Source of the DNA: GCA-2724215 sp015660315
Lineage (GTDB): Bacteria > Latescibacterota > UBA2968 > UBA8231
Reading direction: 5' to 3'
Length of the DNA stretch: 19,835 bases
Assembly: GCA_029941315.1 (NCBI GenBank)
Contig: JAPYQE010000105.1
Coordinates: 1-19,835, forward strand
Below the pieces are notes generated by a model that saw only the letters and a program-made list of their open reading frames with translations, was not told the DNA's origin and did no database searches. Both the position numbers and the translations under genes were made by a program. Shown piece by piece: positions 6,402 to 12,867 of the stretch (position 1 is the first letter of the stretch; every line of letters starts with the position of its first letter).

Positions 6402-7508
6402 TTGAAAATAGCAGTCGTAGCCGGCACCCGCCCCAACTTCATGAAAGTAGCCCCCATCCTCGCCGAGTTACACCGGCACCCCGAAGAATTCACCCCCCTC
6501 TTTGTGCACACCGGCCAACACTACGACTACCAGCTCTCCGAAGTCTTCGCAAAAGCCCTTGAACTGCCTGTACCCGACGCCCACCTCGACGTGGTCCGCG
6601 ACAATGCCGCGCAACAAATGGCCGACATCATCGCCAAATTCGATCGCTTCCTCGAAGAATGGCAACCCGACCTAGTGATGGTCGTCGGCGATGTCACCTC
6701 GACGGCGGCCTGTGCCCTGGCCGCCGCGCAACGCTTCACGCCCGTTGCCCATGTCGAAGCCGGCCTGCGCAGCCGGGACCGCACCATGCCCGAGGAATTG
6801 AACCGCCTAGTCGCCGATACGCTCTCCGATCTGCTATTCACCTACTCCGCAGACGCCGACCAAAACCTGCTCGACGAAAATATACCAGCCGATTGCATCC
6901 ACCGCGTCGGCAATGTGATGATCGACACTCTGTTGAATTTCCTACCGCAAGCCGAGGCCTCACCGATCCTCGACAAATTGCAGCTTGAAGCACAGGGTTT
7001 TGCCCTCGTCACCATGCACCGGGCTTCCAATGTCGACAAGCCCGACACTCTCGCAGGCCTGCTCGACGCGCTCGAAGCGATTCAACAACAATTGCCGGTC
7101 GTCTTCCCAGTGCACCCGCGCACGCGCAACCGGATTGAGGAATTCGGCTTCGCCGAGCGCTTCGACGCAATGCCGGACTTGCGCCGCATCGAGCCACTCG
7201 GTTATTTCGAGATCATCCGCCTGCAGCAGACGGCGCGCCTGGCGATAACCGATTCGGCCGGCCTCGCCGAAGAAACCACCGCGCTCGGCGTCCCCTGCCT
7301 GACGATGCGCGAAAATACCGAACGCCCCATAACCATCACCGAGGGCAGCAACCAACTCGTCGGCTGCGACCCAGAGCGCATCATCGCCGCCGCGGGCGCT
7401 ATTCTCAAACAAGACCGTAAAACCGACTATCCCGTGCCCAAATTATGGGACGGCCAAAGCGCGCAACGCCTCGTCGCCGTCCTGCAACAGGGCATCGCGC
7501 GACGCTGA
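6402..7508 (+). CDS. wecB: UDP-N-acetylglucosamine 2-epimerase (non-hydrolysing, WecB type)
   Basis: A 368-aa cytosolic GT-B-fold epimerase interconverting UDP-GlcNAc and UDP-ManNAc, a step to ManNAc-type sugars in surface polysaccharides. Motifs: GTRPNFMK (8-15), GQHYDYQLS (38-46), VVGDVTST (Asp97), AHVEAGLRS (Glu119), PEELNR (130-135), TMHRASN (His206), PVHPRTRN (His238) and, near the C-terminus, TDSAGLAEE. The GTRPE glutamate common in E. coli-type enzymes is Asn here, as in a subgroup with GTRPNFMK. The start is TTG at 6402: an in-frame TAA at 6372-6374 rules out longer forms, there is no ATG in reach, and MKIAVVAG is the standard N-terminus. The ribosome site is poor, so expression may be low or controlled by the leader. 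UXS follows after 22 nt. A hydrolysing epimerase is less likely given the neighbours. Confidence 0.93.
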   Translation: MKIAVVAGTRPNFMKVAPILAELHRHPEEFTPLFVHTGQHYDYQLSEVFAKALELPVPDAHLDVVRDNAAQQMADIIAKFDRFLEEWQPDLVMVVGDVTSTAACALAAAQRFTPVAHVEAGLRSRDRTMPEELNRLVADTLSDLLFTYSADADQNLLDENIPADCIHRVGNVMIDTLLNFLPQAEASPILDKLQLEAQGFALVTMHRASNVDKPDTLAGLLDALEAIQQQLPVVFPVHPRTRNRIEEFGFAERFDAMPDLRRIEPLGYFEIIRLQQTARLAITDSAGLAEETTALGVPCLTMRENTERPITITEGSNQLVGCDPERIIAAAGAILKQDRKTDYPVPKLWDGQSAQRLVAVLQQGIARR

Positions 7509-7530
7509 GCTTCATAAGAAAGAAATTACA

Positions 7531-8475
7531 ATGCGTATACTCATCACCGGCGGCGCTGGTTTCCTCGGCTCGCACTTGAGCGATCTCTTGCTGGCCGAAG
7601 GCCATGAAGTCATCTGCATGGACAACTTCCTCACCGGCCGACCAGAAAATATTGCCCACCTCATCGGCAACCCCAATTTCCAGCTTATCTCGTATGACGT
7701 AACAAACTACATCTATGTCGACGGCCCCCTGGATTTCATCCTCCACCTCGCCAGCCCGGCCAGCCCAGTCGATTTCGAAGACCTCGGCATCAAGATTCTC
7801 AAAGTCGGCGCCCTGGGCACGCACAAAACTCTGGGATTGGCCGTGGCGAAGAAGGCCAAATTTCTGCTGACGTCCACCTCGGAAGTATATGGCGACCCGC
7901 TGGTACACCCGCAGTCGGAAGATTATCTCGGCAATGTCGACCCCATCGGTATGCGCGGCGTCTACGACGAAGCCAAACGCTTCGCCGAAGCCATGACGAT
8001 GGCCTACCACCGCCTGCACGGGGTCGATGTGCGCATCGTGCGCATCTTCAATACCTACGGCGAGCGCATGCGCCAGGACGATGGCCGGGCCATCCCCAAC
8101 TTCGTCTCCCAGGCTCTCACCGGACAGGATCTGACCGTCTACGGCGACGGCAGCCAGACGCGCAGTATCTGCCACTACAGCGATTTGATCGCCGGCATCT
8201 ACAAACTCATGCAATCCGATATCACCACGCCGGTCAATATCGGCAACCCCTACGAAATAACGATGCTGGACCTCGCCAACAAGATCGTCGAAATGACCGG
8301 CTCGCAAAGCCGCGTCGCCTTTCACGACTTGCCCAGATCGCACGGCAACGACCCCAAGGTGCGCCTGCCCGATATTACCAAAGCCCGCACCCACCTTGAT
8401 TGGGAGCCCAAGATCGGCCCCGACGAAGGACTTAGCCGGACCATCGAGTGGTTCAAGAAAGAACTGGATAAATGA
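7531..8475 (+). CDS. uxs: UDP-glucuronate decarboxylase (UDP-xylose synthase)
   Basis: A 314-aa extended short-chain dehydrogenase that converts UDP-glucuronate to UDP-xylose via a bound NAD+ cycle in the cytosol. Visible: Rossmann motif GGAGFLG (7-13); the family signature HLASPASPVDF (72-82); active-site STSEVYGDP with Ser117/Glu118; YDEAK with Tyr145 and Lys149; and QTRSICH with Arg211. The block HPQSEDYLGNVDPIGMRGVYDE is diagnostic for UXS and separates it from UDP-glucose 4-epimerases and dTDP-glucose dehydratases. The gene begins 22 nt after wecB with a modest AAGAAAG ribosome site and overlaps the next gene by ATGA. UDP-xylose would feed xylosyl transfer to extracellular polysaccharide; no UDP-glucose dehydrogenase is in the window. 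Family assignment is secure. Confidence 0.95.
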   Translation: MRILITGGAGFLGSHLSDLLLAEGHEVICMDNFLTGRPENIAHLIGNPNFQLISYDVTNYIYVDGPLDFILHLASPASPVDFEDLGIKILKVGALGTHKTLGLAVAKKAKFLLTSTSEVYGDPLVHPQSEDYLGNVDPIGMRGVYDEAKRFAEAMTMAYHRLHGVDVRIVRIFNTYGERMRQDDGRAIPNFVSQALTGQDLTVYGDGSQTRSICHYSDLIAGIYKLMQSDITTPVNIGNPYEITMLDLANKIVEMTGSQSRVAFHDLPRSHGNDPKVRLPDITKARTHLDWEPKIGPDEGLSRTIEWFKKELDK

Positions 8476-9353
8476 CTATGTCCAACTTTAGCCTGAAGAC
8501 CAACGACCTCGGCTTCGAGATCCACGACGCACATTCGGTGGCCGATCGACCGATCGCCGTCTACCGCGCCACCGAAGAATTGCCGCGCAGCGACTCGCCC
8601 AAGCCCTGCTTTGATCCGCTCTACACTTCTTCAGGCCGGTTGGTCACCGAATACCGACCCGACGACCATACCTGGCACACTGGCCTTTACTTCGGCTGGG
8701 TGCACGTCAACAATGCCAATCTGTGGGGCGGCCCGTGGTATGTGCCGGAGGAGAAAAAATACGTGCATGTGGAGAACAGCCACGGCATCCAACGCCACGA
8801 CAGTTTCTCGGTCTTTGGTGTCAGCCATGCAAGCGTCGCATCGGTCGACGAGGAGCTTTCATGGCTCGATGCGGCCGACCAACTCATAGCAATCGAATCG
8901 CGCTCTTTCCGCGTCAGTGCCGTCGAGGGCGGTTATCGCTATCTGATCTCCACCCACATACAGCCGGCTCTCGACGAACTAGTCATGGGCGCGTCACGCG
9001 CGGCGCGCTATTCAGGTTTGGAATTGCGCATGGGGCCGCCGTTCGCCGATGCCGAACACTATTGCAGTGAAGGCCGGCAAGGCCACGAAAATATCATGAA
9101 GCAGCGCGCGCGCTGGGTCGGTGCCCGCGGCGCGACAGGCGGCTTTGTCGCAATGATGGACCATCCCTCCAATCCGCGGCATCCCGTCACCTGGTTCACC
9201 CGCAAAAACCTACTGGGCGCCGGTTTATTGATGGAAGAAGATCTAGTCGTTACCCGTAGCCAACCACTAGGTTTGCGCTATGCCTTCTTCGTACTCGACG
9301 CCGATCCAGGCGCCGAACAAGTCGAAGCGTTTTATACCGACTTTGCGAGTTGA
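8472..9353 (+). CDS. DUF6807 (PmoA-like) family protein
   Basis: A 293-aa protein with the hallmarks of the DUF6807 family, whose members are often labelled 'PmoA family' although they are not methane monooxygenase subunits. The central signature spans residues 47-90: FDPLYTSSGRLVTEY, then DDHTWHTGLYFGW (His66, His69) and VNNANLWGGPW (Trp85). Later conserved-looking parts include SHGIQRHD and MMDHPSNPRHPVTWF, where His/Asp/Trp-rich loops could line a ligand site. There is no signal peptide and no membrane segment, so it is probably cytosolic. The ATG at 8472 overlaps the UXS stop (ATGA), implying translational coupling; a second ATG at 8478 is an alternative start. As far as I know the biochemical function is unproven; relatives often sit near sugar oxidoreductases, and coupling to UXS supports a carbohydrate role (inference). 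Confidence 0.85.
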   Translation: MTMSNFSLKTNDLGFEIHDAHSVADRPIAVYRATEELPRSDSPKPCFDPLYTSSGRLVTEYRPDDHTWHTGLYFGWVHVNNANLWGGPWYVPEEKKYVHVENSHGIQRHDSFSVFGVSHASVASVDEELSWLDAADQLIAIESRSFRVSAVEGGYRYLISTHIQPALDELVMGASRAARYSGLELRMGPPFADAEHYCSEGRQGHENIMKQRARWVGARGATGGFVAMMDHPSNPRHPVTWFTRKNLLGAGLLMEEDLVVTRSQPLGLRYAFFVLDADPGAEQVEAFYTDFAS

Positions 9354-9377
9354 CAAAGACATTTAGCCCAGTATAAT
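9350..9377 (+). promoter_or_regulatory. Perfect-consensus sigma70 promoter overlapping the DUF6807 stop codon
   Basis: TTGACA (9350-9355) and TATAAT (9372-9377), both perfect matches, lie 16 nt apart. The TGA stop of the preceding gene (9351-9353) is inside the -35 box. Transcription would begin near 9384, only 13 nt before a hairpin at 9397-9427. It either makes a distal promoter for the tetR operon (leader of about 170 nt) or drives a short RNA. Confidence 0.6.
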
Positions 9378-9396
9378 CAGCAGATACCAGGAATGA

Positions 9397-9427
9397 ATCA
9401 CCTAATTGGCTTGTCTAATTAGGTGAT
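9397..9427 (+). terminator. Hairpin, possible weak intrinsic terminator
   Basis: An 11-bp perfect stem, ATCACCTAATT (9397-9407) with AATTAGGTGAT (9417-9427), has a 9-nt loop. It is followed by an AT-rich tract with a TTTT at 9440-9443 but no tight U-run, and the stem is AT-rich. It could end the wecB-uxs-DUF6807 transcript, or act as an attenuator for the consensus promoter directly upstream. Confidence 0.45.
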
Positions 9428-9491
9428 ATTCTTGCAATATTTTAATAAAAAACAATAAACAGCCTCTTATGACCTACTGTGAAATTTCCTC

Positions 9492-9519
9492 TTGCCATTA
9501 CTGATTTCAAACGAATAAT
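9492..9519 (+). promoter_or_regulatory. Proximal promoter of the tetR-RND operon
   Basis: TTGCCA (9492-9497) and AATAAT (9514-9519; one mismatch to TATAAT) are 16 nt apart. Transcription would start near 9526, about 29 nt before the tetR ATG. The -10 box and start site lie inside a 29-bp dyad (9507-9535), as expected for repression by the regulator encoded just downstream. Confidence 0.5.
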
Positions 9520-9535
9520 TCAATCATACGTTTGA
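9507..9535. promoter_or_regulatory. Operator-like dyad, probable TetR-family binding site
   Basis: The left half TCAAACGAATAATT (9507-9520) and the right half AATCATACGTTTGA (9522-9535) are inverted copies around a single central C (9521), with 12 of 14 positions complementary. The outer TCAAACG/CGTTTGA is perfect. The size and position (over the -10 box, 20 nt before the regulator's ATG) are those of an autoregulatory TetR-family operator. Binding by this regulator is inferred. Confidence 0.6.
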
Positions 9536-9554
9536 TTTAAAACTGCGAGTATAT

Positions 9555-10196
9555 ATGACAACAACTACACCACATACCCGAGACCGGCTTTTAGACTCTG
9601 CCGAACGCCTCTTCGCCGAAAACGGCGTCAACGCGACGTCGCTACGCCATATTACTAACGACGCCGAAGCAAACCTCGCTTCGGTCAACTACCATTTCGG
9701 CTCCAAAGAAGAACTCTTTCGCCAGGTCTTTGCCCGCCGTATCGGCCCCATCAACGAAGAACGCCTGCGTTTACTCGACACCTGCGAGGCACAGGGTAGG
9801 CCTTCACTCGAGTGCGTACTCGAAGCGTTTTTGGCCCCTACGTTGCGCCTTCGCTCAGATCCCGAGCAAGGTGGCGAGTATTTTATGTGTCTGATGGGCC
9901 GGCTGTTCAGCGAACCCACCGAGTGGAAAACGATGCTTATGGAAGAATTCAGCGAGATCTTCCAACGCTTCGGTACTGCCCTGCAAATGGCTCTACCCGA
10001 GCACGCCCCGGCAGACCTCACTTGGCACCTCTTTTTCACTATCGGCGCAATGGCCCATTTGATGACCGCCGGTGACCTGCTCAAGACCTTCACCCAAGAT
10101 CGCTGTGACCCGGCCGATGTCGAAGGCACTTTGCGCCGGCTCGTCGACTTTAGCGCTGCAGGTTTCCGCGGCGCTTCCCGTGGAGAATCACCATGA
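9555..10196 (+). CDS. TetR/AcrR-family transcriptional regulator of the efflux operon
   Basis: A 213-aa repressor-type protein. The N-terminal TetR helix-turn-helix domain covers about residues 8-55: RDRLLDSAERLFAENGV, then ATSLRHITNDAEANLASVNYHFGSKEELF, with the recognition helix ending in the typical NYHFGSK. The C-terminal ligand domain (about 75-205, with GGEYFMCLMGRLFSEP and HLFFTIGAMAHL) resembles that of PsrA-type regulators, so the inducer may be hydrophobic or fatty-acid-like; that is inference. The stop overlaps the next gene's start (ATGA at 10193), making it the first gene of a four-gene efflux operon. A 29-bp operator-like dyad lies 20 nt upstream of its ATG, so it most likely represses itself and the pump. 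The ribosome site is weak (GCGAG), consistent with low regulator levels. Confidence 0.93.
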   Translation: MTTTTPHTRDRLLDSAERLFAENGVNATSLRHITNDAEANLASVNYHFGSKEELFRQVFARRIGPINEERLRLLDTCEAQGRPSLECVLEAFLAPTLRLRSDPEQGGEYFMCLMGRLFSEPTEWKTMLMEEFSEIFQRFGTALQMALPEHAPADLTWHLFFTIGAMAHLMTAGDLLKTFTQDRCDPADVEGTLRRLVDFSAAGFRGASRGESP

Positions 10197-11620
10197 AGTT
10201 CGCACTAACCCTAACACTATCTGCATTCATACTGTCCTGCGCCTCGGCCCCCAAAATCGAATACCCTGAACTCGATCTGGCGACTCCAGCGAATTGGACC
10301 GCCTCTACTCCGGCTGGCCATATCGCCGATACTTGGTGGCGTGACCTCGGCACGCCGCGGCTCGACAGCCTCGTCACCCAGGCCCTCGCACACAACTACG
10401 ATCTCAAGGCCACTGCCACGCGCCTGGCCCAAGCCCAGGCTCAAGCCAAAGCCGCCGGTGCGCCCCTTATGCCGCAACTCGGCGCCACCAGCAGCGGCGC
10501 AAAGCGCAAACAAAATTTCGTCGGCTTTCCGATCCCCGGTAGCGCCGGTCAAGTCCTGAGCTCTACCAGCACCAGTTACGGCGTCAATCTGAACCTGAGC
10601 TGGGAGGTCGACTTATGGGGCCGCTTACGCGCCGGCACGCAAGCCGCCATAGCCGACGCACAAGCCGCCGAAGCCGATTGGGCCGGCGCCCGCCTCTCGC
10701 TCGCCGCACAAACCGCGCGCGCCTATTTTGCCGCCGTCGAGGCCGCCCGCCAAGTCGAACTGGCGCACGCCACGGTCGAAAACTACCGCGTATCCACCGA
10801 GCAAATCCAACGCCGCTACCGCCGCGGACTGCGCTCCTCGCTGGACTTGCGCCTAGGCCGTTCGAGCCTGGCTGCCGCCCAAGCCACGCTCGAGCAACGA
10901 CGGCAACAACAGGATATTTCCCTGCGGCAGCTCGAACTGCTGCTGGGCCGCTATCCCAGCGCCAACATCGCCGTCGGCAGCGAATTACCCGCCGTCGATG
11001 GCGCGGTGCCCGCCGGCCTGCCCGCCGACCTAATCGCGCGGCGGCCCGATCTGATCGCCGCTGAACGCCGTCTCGCCGCCGCCGACCGCCGGCTAGTAGG
11101 CGCCCGGCGAGCGCTCTTGCCGAGCATCAGCCTGACCGCCTCAACCGGCCGCTCTTCGAGTGCGCTCGGTGACCTGCTCGACGGCGACTTCTCCGTCTGG
11201 AACCTCGTCGGCAATATCAGCCAGCCCTTCTTGCAGGGAGGGCGTCTGCGCGCCGGTGTCGATCAGGCCGCTGGAGCCGCCAAAGGCGCGCTCTTCGGCT
11301 ATGCGCAAAGCGCGTTGCGCGCCTACGGCGAAGTCGAAACGAGACTCAGCGCCGAGGGCTTCCTCGCCGACCAAGAACAGGCGCTGGCCACCGCCGCGAG
11401 CGAAGCAACCGCCGCCCGCGTCCTCGCCGAAGAGCGCTATGCCAGAGGCTTGTCCAATCTGATTACCCTGCTCGAATCCCAGCGCCGGGCCTTCGACGCG
11501 CAAAGCCGTCTGCTCAATATCAAACGCCAACGCCTCGACGCCCGCATCAACCTCTATCTGGCACTCGGCGGCGGCTTTAACGATTCAACCCCATCCCAGC
11601 ACGCAGAGGTTTCGCAATGA
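10193..11620 (+). CDS. Outer-membrane efflux lipoprotein (NodT/OprM-type, TolC family)
   Basis: A 475-aa outer-membrane factor forming the exit duct of the tripartite pump. The N-terminus is a lipoprotein signal with Cys16 (FILSCAS). The motif TPANWTA and then DTWWRDLGTPRLDSLVTQAL (about 42-65) is characteristic of the NodT branch. Two OEP repeats follow (about 55-245 and 265-455), each long alpha-helical with Ala/Gln/Arg-rich heptads; SWEVDLWGRLRAG (about 137-149) and the later NISQPFLQGGRLRAG are the beta-barrel-proximal signatures. The length is normal. It overlaps tetR by ATGA at its start and the adaptor gene by ATGA at its end (11617-11620), so translation is coupled on both sides. Identity is clear; pump substrates cannot be told from sequence. 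Confidence 0.95.
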   Translation: MKFALTLTLSAFILSCASAPKIEYPELDLATPANWTASTPAGHIADTWWRDLGTPRLDSLVTQALAHNYDLKATATRLAQAQAQAKAAGAPLMPQLGATSSGAKRKQNFVGFPIPGSAGQVLSSTSTSYGVNLNLSWEVDLWGRLRAGTQAAIADAQAAEADWAGARLSLAAQTARAYFAAVEAARQVELAHATVENYRVSTEQIQRRYRRGLRSSLDLRLGRSSLAAAQATLEQRRQQQDISLRQLELLLGRYPSANIAVGSELPAVDGAVPAGLPADLIARRPDLIAAERRLAAADRRLVGARRALLPSISLTASTGRSSSALGDLLDGDFSVWNLVGNISQPFLQGGRLRAGVDQAAGAAKGALFGYAQSALRAYGEVETRLSAEGFLADQEQALATAASEATAARVLAEERYARGLSNLITLLESQRRAFDAQSRLLNIKRQRLDARINLYLALGGGFNDSTPSQHAEVSQ

Positions 11621-12867
11621 CACGCATTATAAAAATACTGTTGCCTATATTCATCCTCGCCGTCGGTTTCGCAGCCTTCAGCTTATTAGCCTCGATGCGC
11701 GAGCCACCCCAGCGGGCTGAACGCGTCTATCTCGGCCCACTCGTCGAAGTCATCGCCGCCCCTCCGCAAAAGGTCCAGGTCATAGTCGAGGGCCAGGGCA
11801 CCGTCCGCCCAGACGCCCAGGTCAATCTAGTGCCCCAGGTTTCCGGTGTCGTCGTATGGAAGGCCGCCGAGTTCGAACCCGGCGGCTCCTTCGCCAAAGG
11901 CGACTTGCTCTTCGAGGTCGACCCGCGCGACTACCAACTCACCGCCGCCCAAGCCGACGCCCAGGTTGCGCAGGCCCGCTACCAGCTCGAACTGGCACAG
12001 GAAGAGGCTGCCATCGCCCGCCAGGAATGGGAGCGGATCCGCACCGAGGGCGAAGAGCCTACTAACTTAGTGCTGCGCAAACCCCAGTTGCGCGCCGCCG
12101 AAGCCAATTTACAAAGCGCAGAAGCCCGCTACGCGGAAACACAACTGCGCCTCGAACGCACTAAGGTCTACGCGCCCTTTAACGGCCGGGTGCGCAGCGC
12201 CGCCGTCGATGTCGGCCAGTATCTCAACGCCGGCCAATCAATCGCGCAAATCTACAGTATAGAAAAAGCCGAGATCGTCGTGCCCGTCCCCGATGAAGAC
12301 CTCGGGTGGTTTACCCTACCCTTTCCTATAAAAATCACCACACAGAACGCGCCCGGCGACCACTCGGTCTATAACCCCAACGTCGAAGGCGGCGCGCAAT
12401 CCTACTCCTTCGCCCGCGAAGGCGCCAGCGCGATGATCAACGGCTCGTTCGCCGGCCGCAACCACCAGTGGAACGGACGCGTGGTCCGCACCGAAGGCGA
12501 GCTGGATCCACAAAGCCGCATGGCCCGGCTGGTCGTCGAGGTAGAGGCGCCCTACGGCGGTATCGCCGAGGGCATCCCACCACTGACGATTGGCATGTTC
12601 GTCGATGTGGCCATTGCCGGCCGCCAAGTAGACGGGGTTCGCGTCTTACCGCGCGCCGCGGTGCGCCAGGGCGACCGGGTCTGGGTCGTCGGCCCCGACG
12701 GCAAATTGCGCGTGCGCCAGGCGCAGGTCGTGCGCACGATACAGGACGAGGTGCTCACCTATCTCGACCTGAAAAAAAATGAACGCGTCATCGTCTCACA
12801 GCTCAGTGGCGTAACCGACGGCATGCAGGTGCGTATAACTGCCAACAACGAGGAGGCCGGATCGTGA
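11617..12867 (+). CDS. RND efflux periplasmic adaptor (membrane fusion protein)
   Basis: A 416-aa HlyD/AcrA-type adaptor bridging the inner-membrane pump and the outer-membrane factor. An uncleaved-looking hydrophobic anchor occupies residues 5-25 and no lipobox is seen, so it is probably an inner-membrane-anchored periplasmic protein. First half-lipoyl domain at about 55-105 (EGQGTVRPDAQVNLVPQVSG, ending FEVDPRDYQL), alpha-hairpin coiled coil about 106-182, second half-lipoyl about 182-215 (TKVYAPFNGRVRSAAVDVGQ, GQSIAQIYS), then beta-barrel and membrane-proximal domains. The coiled coil is fairly short. Its ATG overlaps the preceding stop (ATGA) and its TGA overlaps the permease GTG start, with AGGAGG at 12851-12856 inside its own 3' end. 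Assignment is secure. Confidence 0.95.
   Translation: MTRIIKILLPIFILAVGFAAFSLLASMREPPQRAERVYLGPLVEVIAAPPQKVQVIVEGQGTVRPDAQVNLVPQVSGVVVWKAAEFEPGGSFAKGDLLFEVDPRDYQLTAAQADAQVAQARYQLELAQEEAAIARQEWERIRTEGEEPTNLVLRKPQLRAAEANLQSAEARYAETQLRLERTKVYAPFNGRVRSAAVDVGQYLNAGQSIAQIYSIEKAEIVVPVPDEDLGWFTLPFPIKITTQNAPGDHSVYNPNVEGGAQSYSFAREGASAMINGSFAGRNHQWNGRVVRTEGELDPQSRMARLVVEVEAPYGGIAEGIPPLTIGMFVDVAIAGRQVDGVRVLPRAAVRQGDRVWVVGPDGKLRVRQAQVVRTIQDEVLTYLDLKKNERVIVSQLSGVTDGMQVRITANNEEAGS

Noticed and set aside
6278..6562. A 94-aa frame starting before wecB
   Set aside because: It overlaps the wecB 5' end in another frame, and its His/Pro/Arg-rich product is typical of a shadow frame. The wecB frame has the true family N-terminus.
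9393..9422. A 9-codon leader peptide (MNHLIGLSN) across the hairpin at 9397-9427
   Set aside because: The AGGA is directly against the ATG, which is too close for initiation. The peptide has no run of a regulatory amino acid, so a translation-attenuation leader is not supported.
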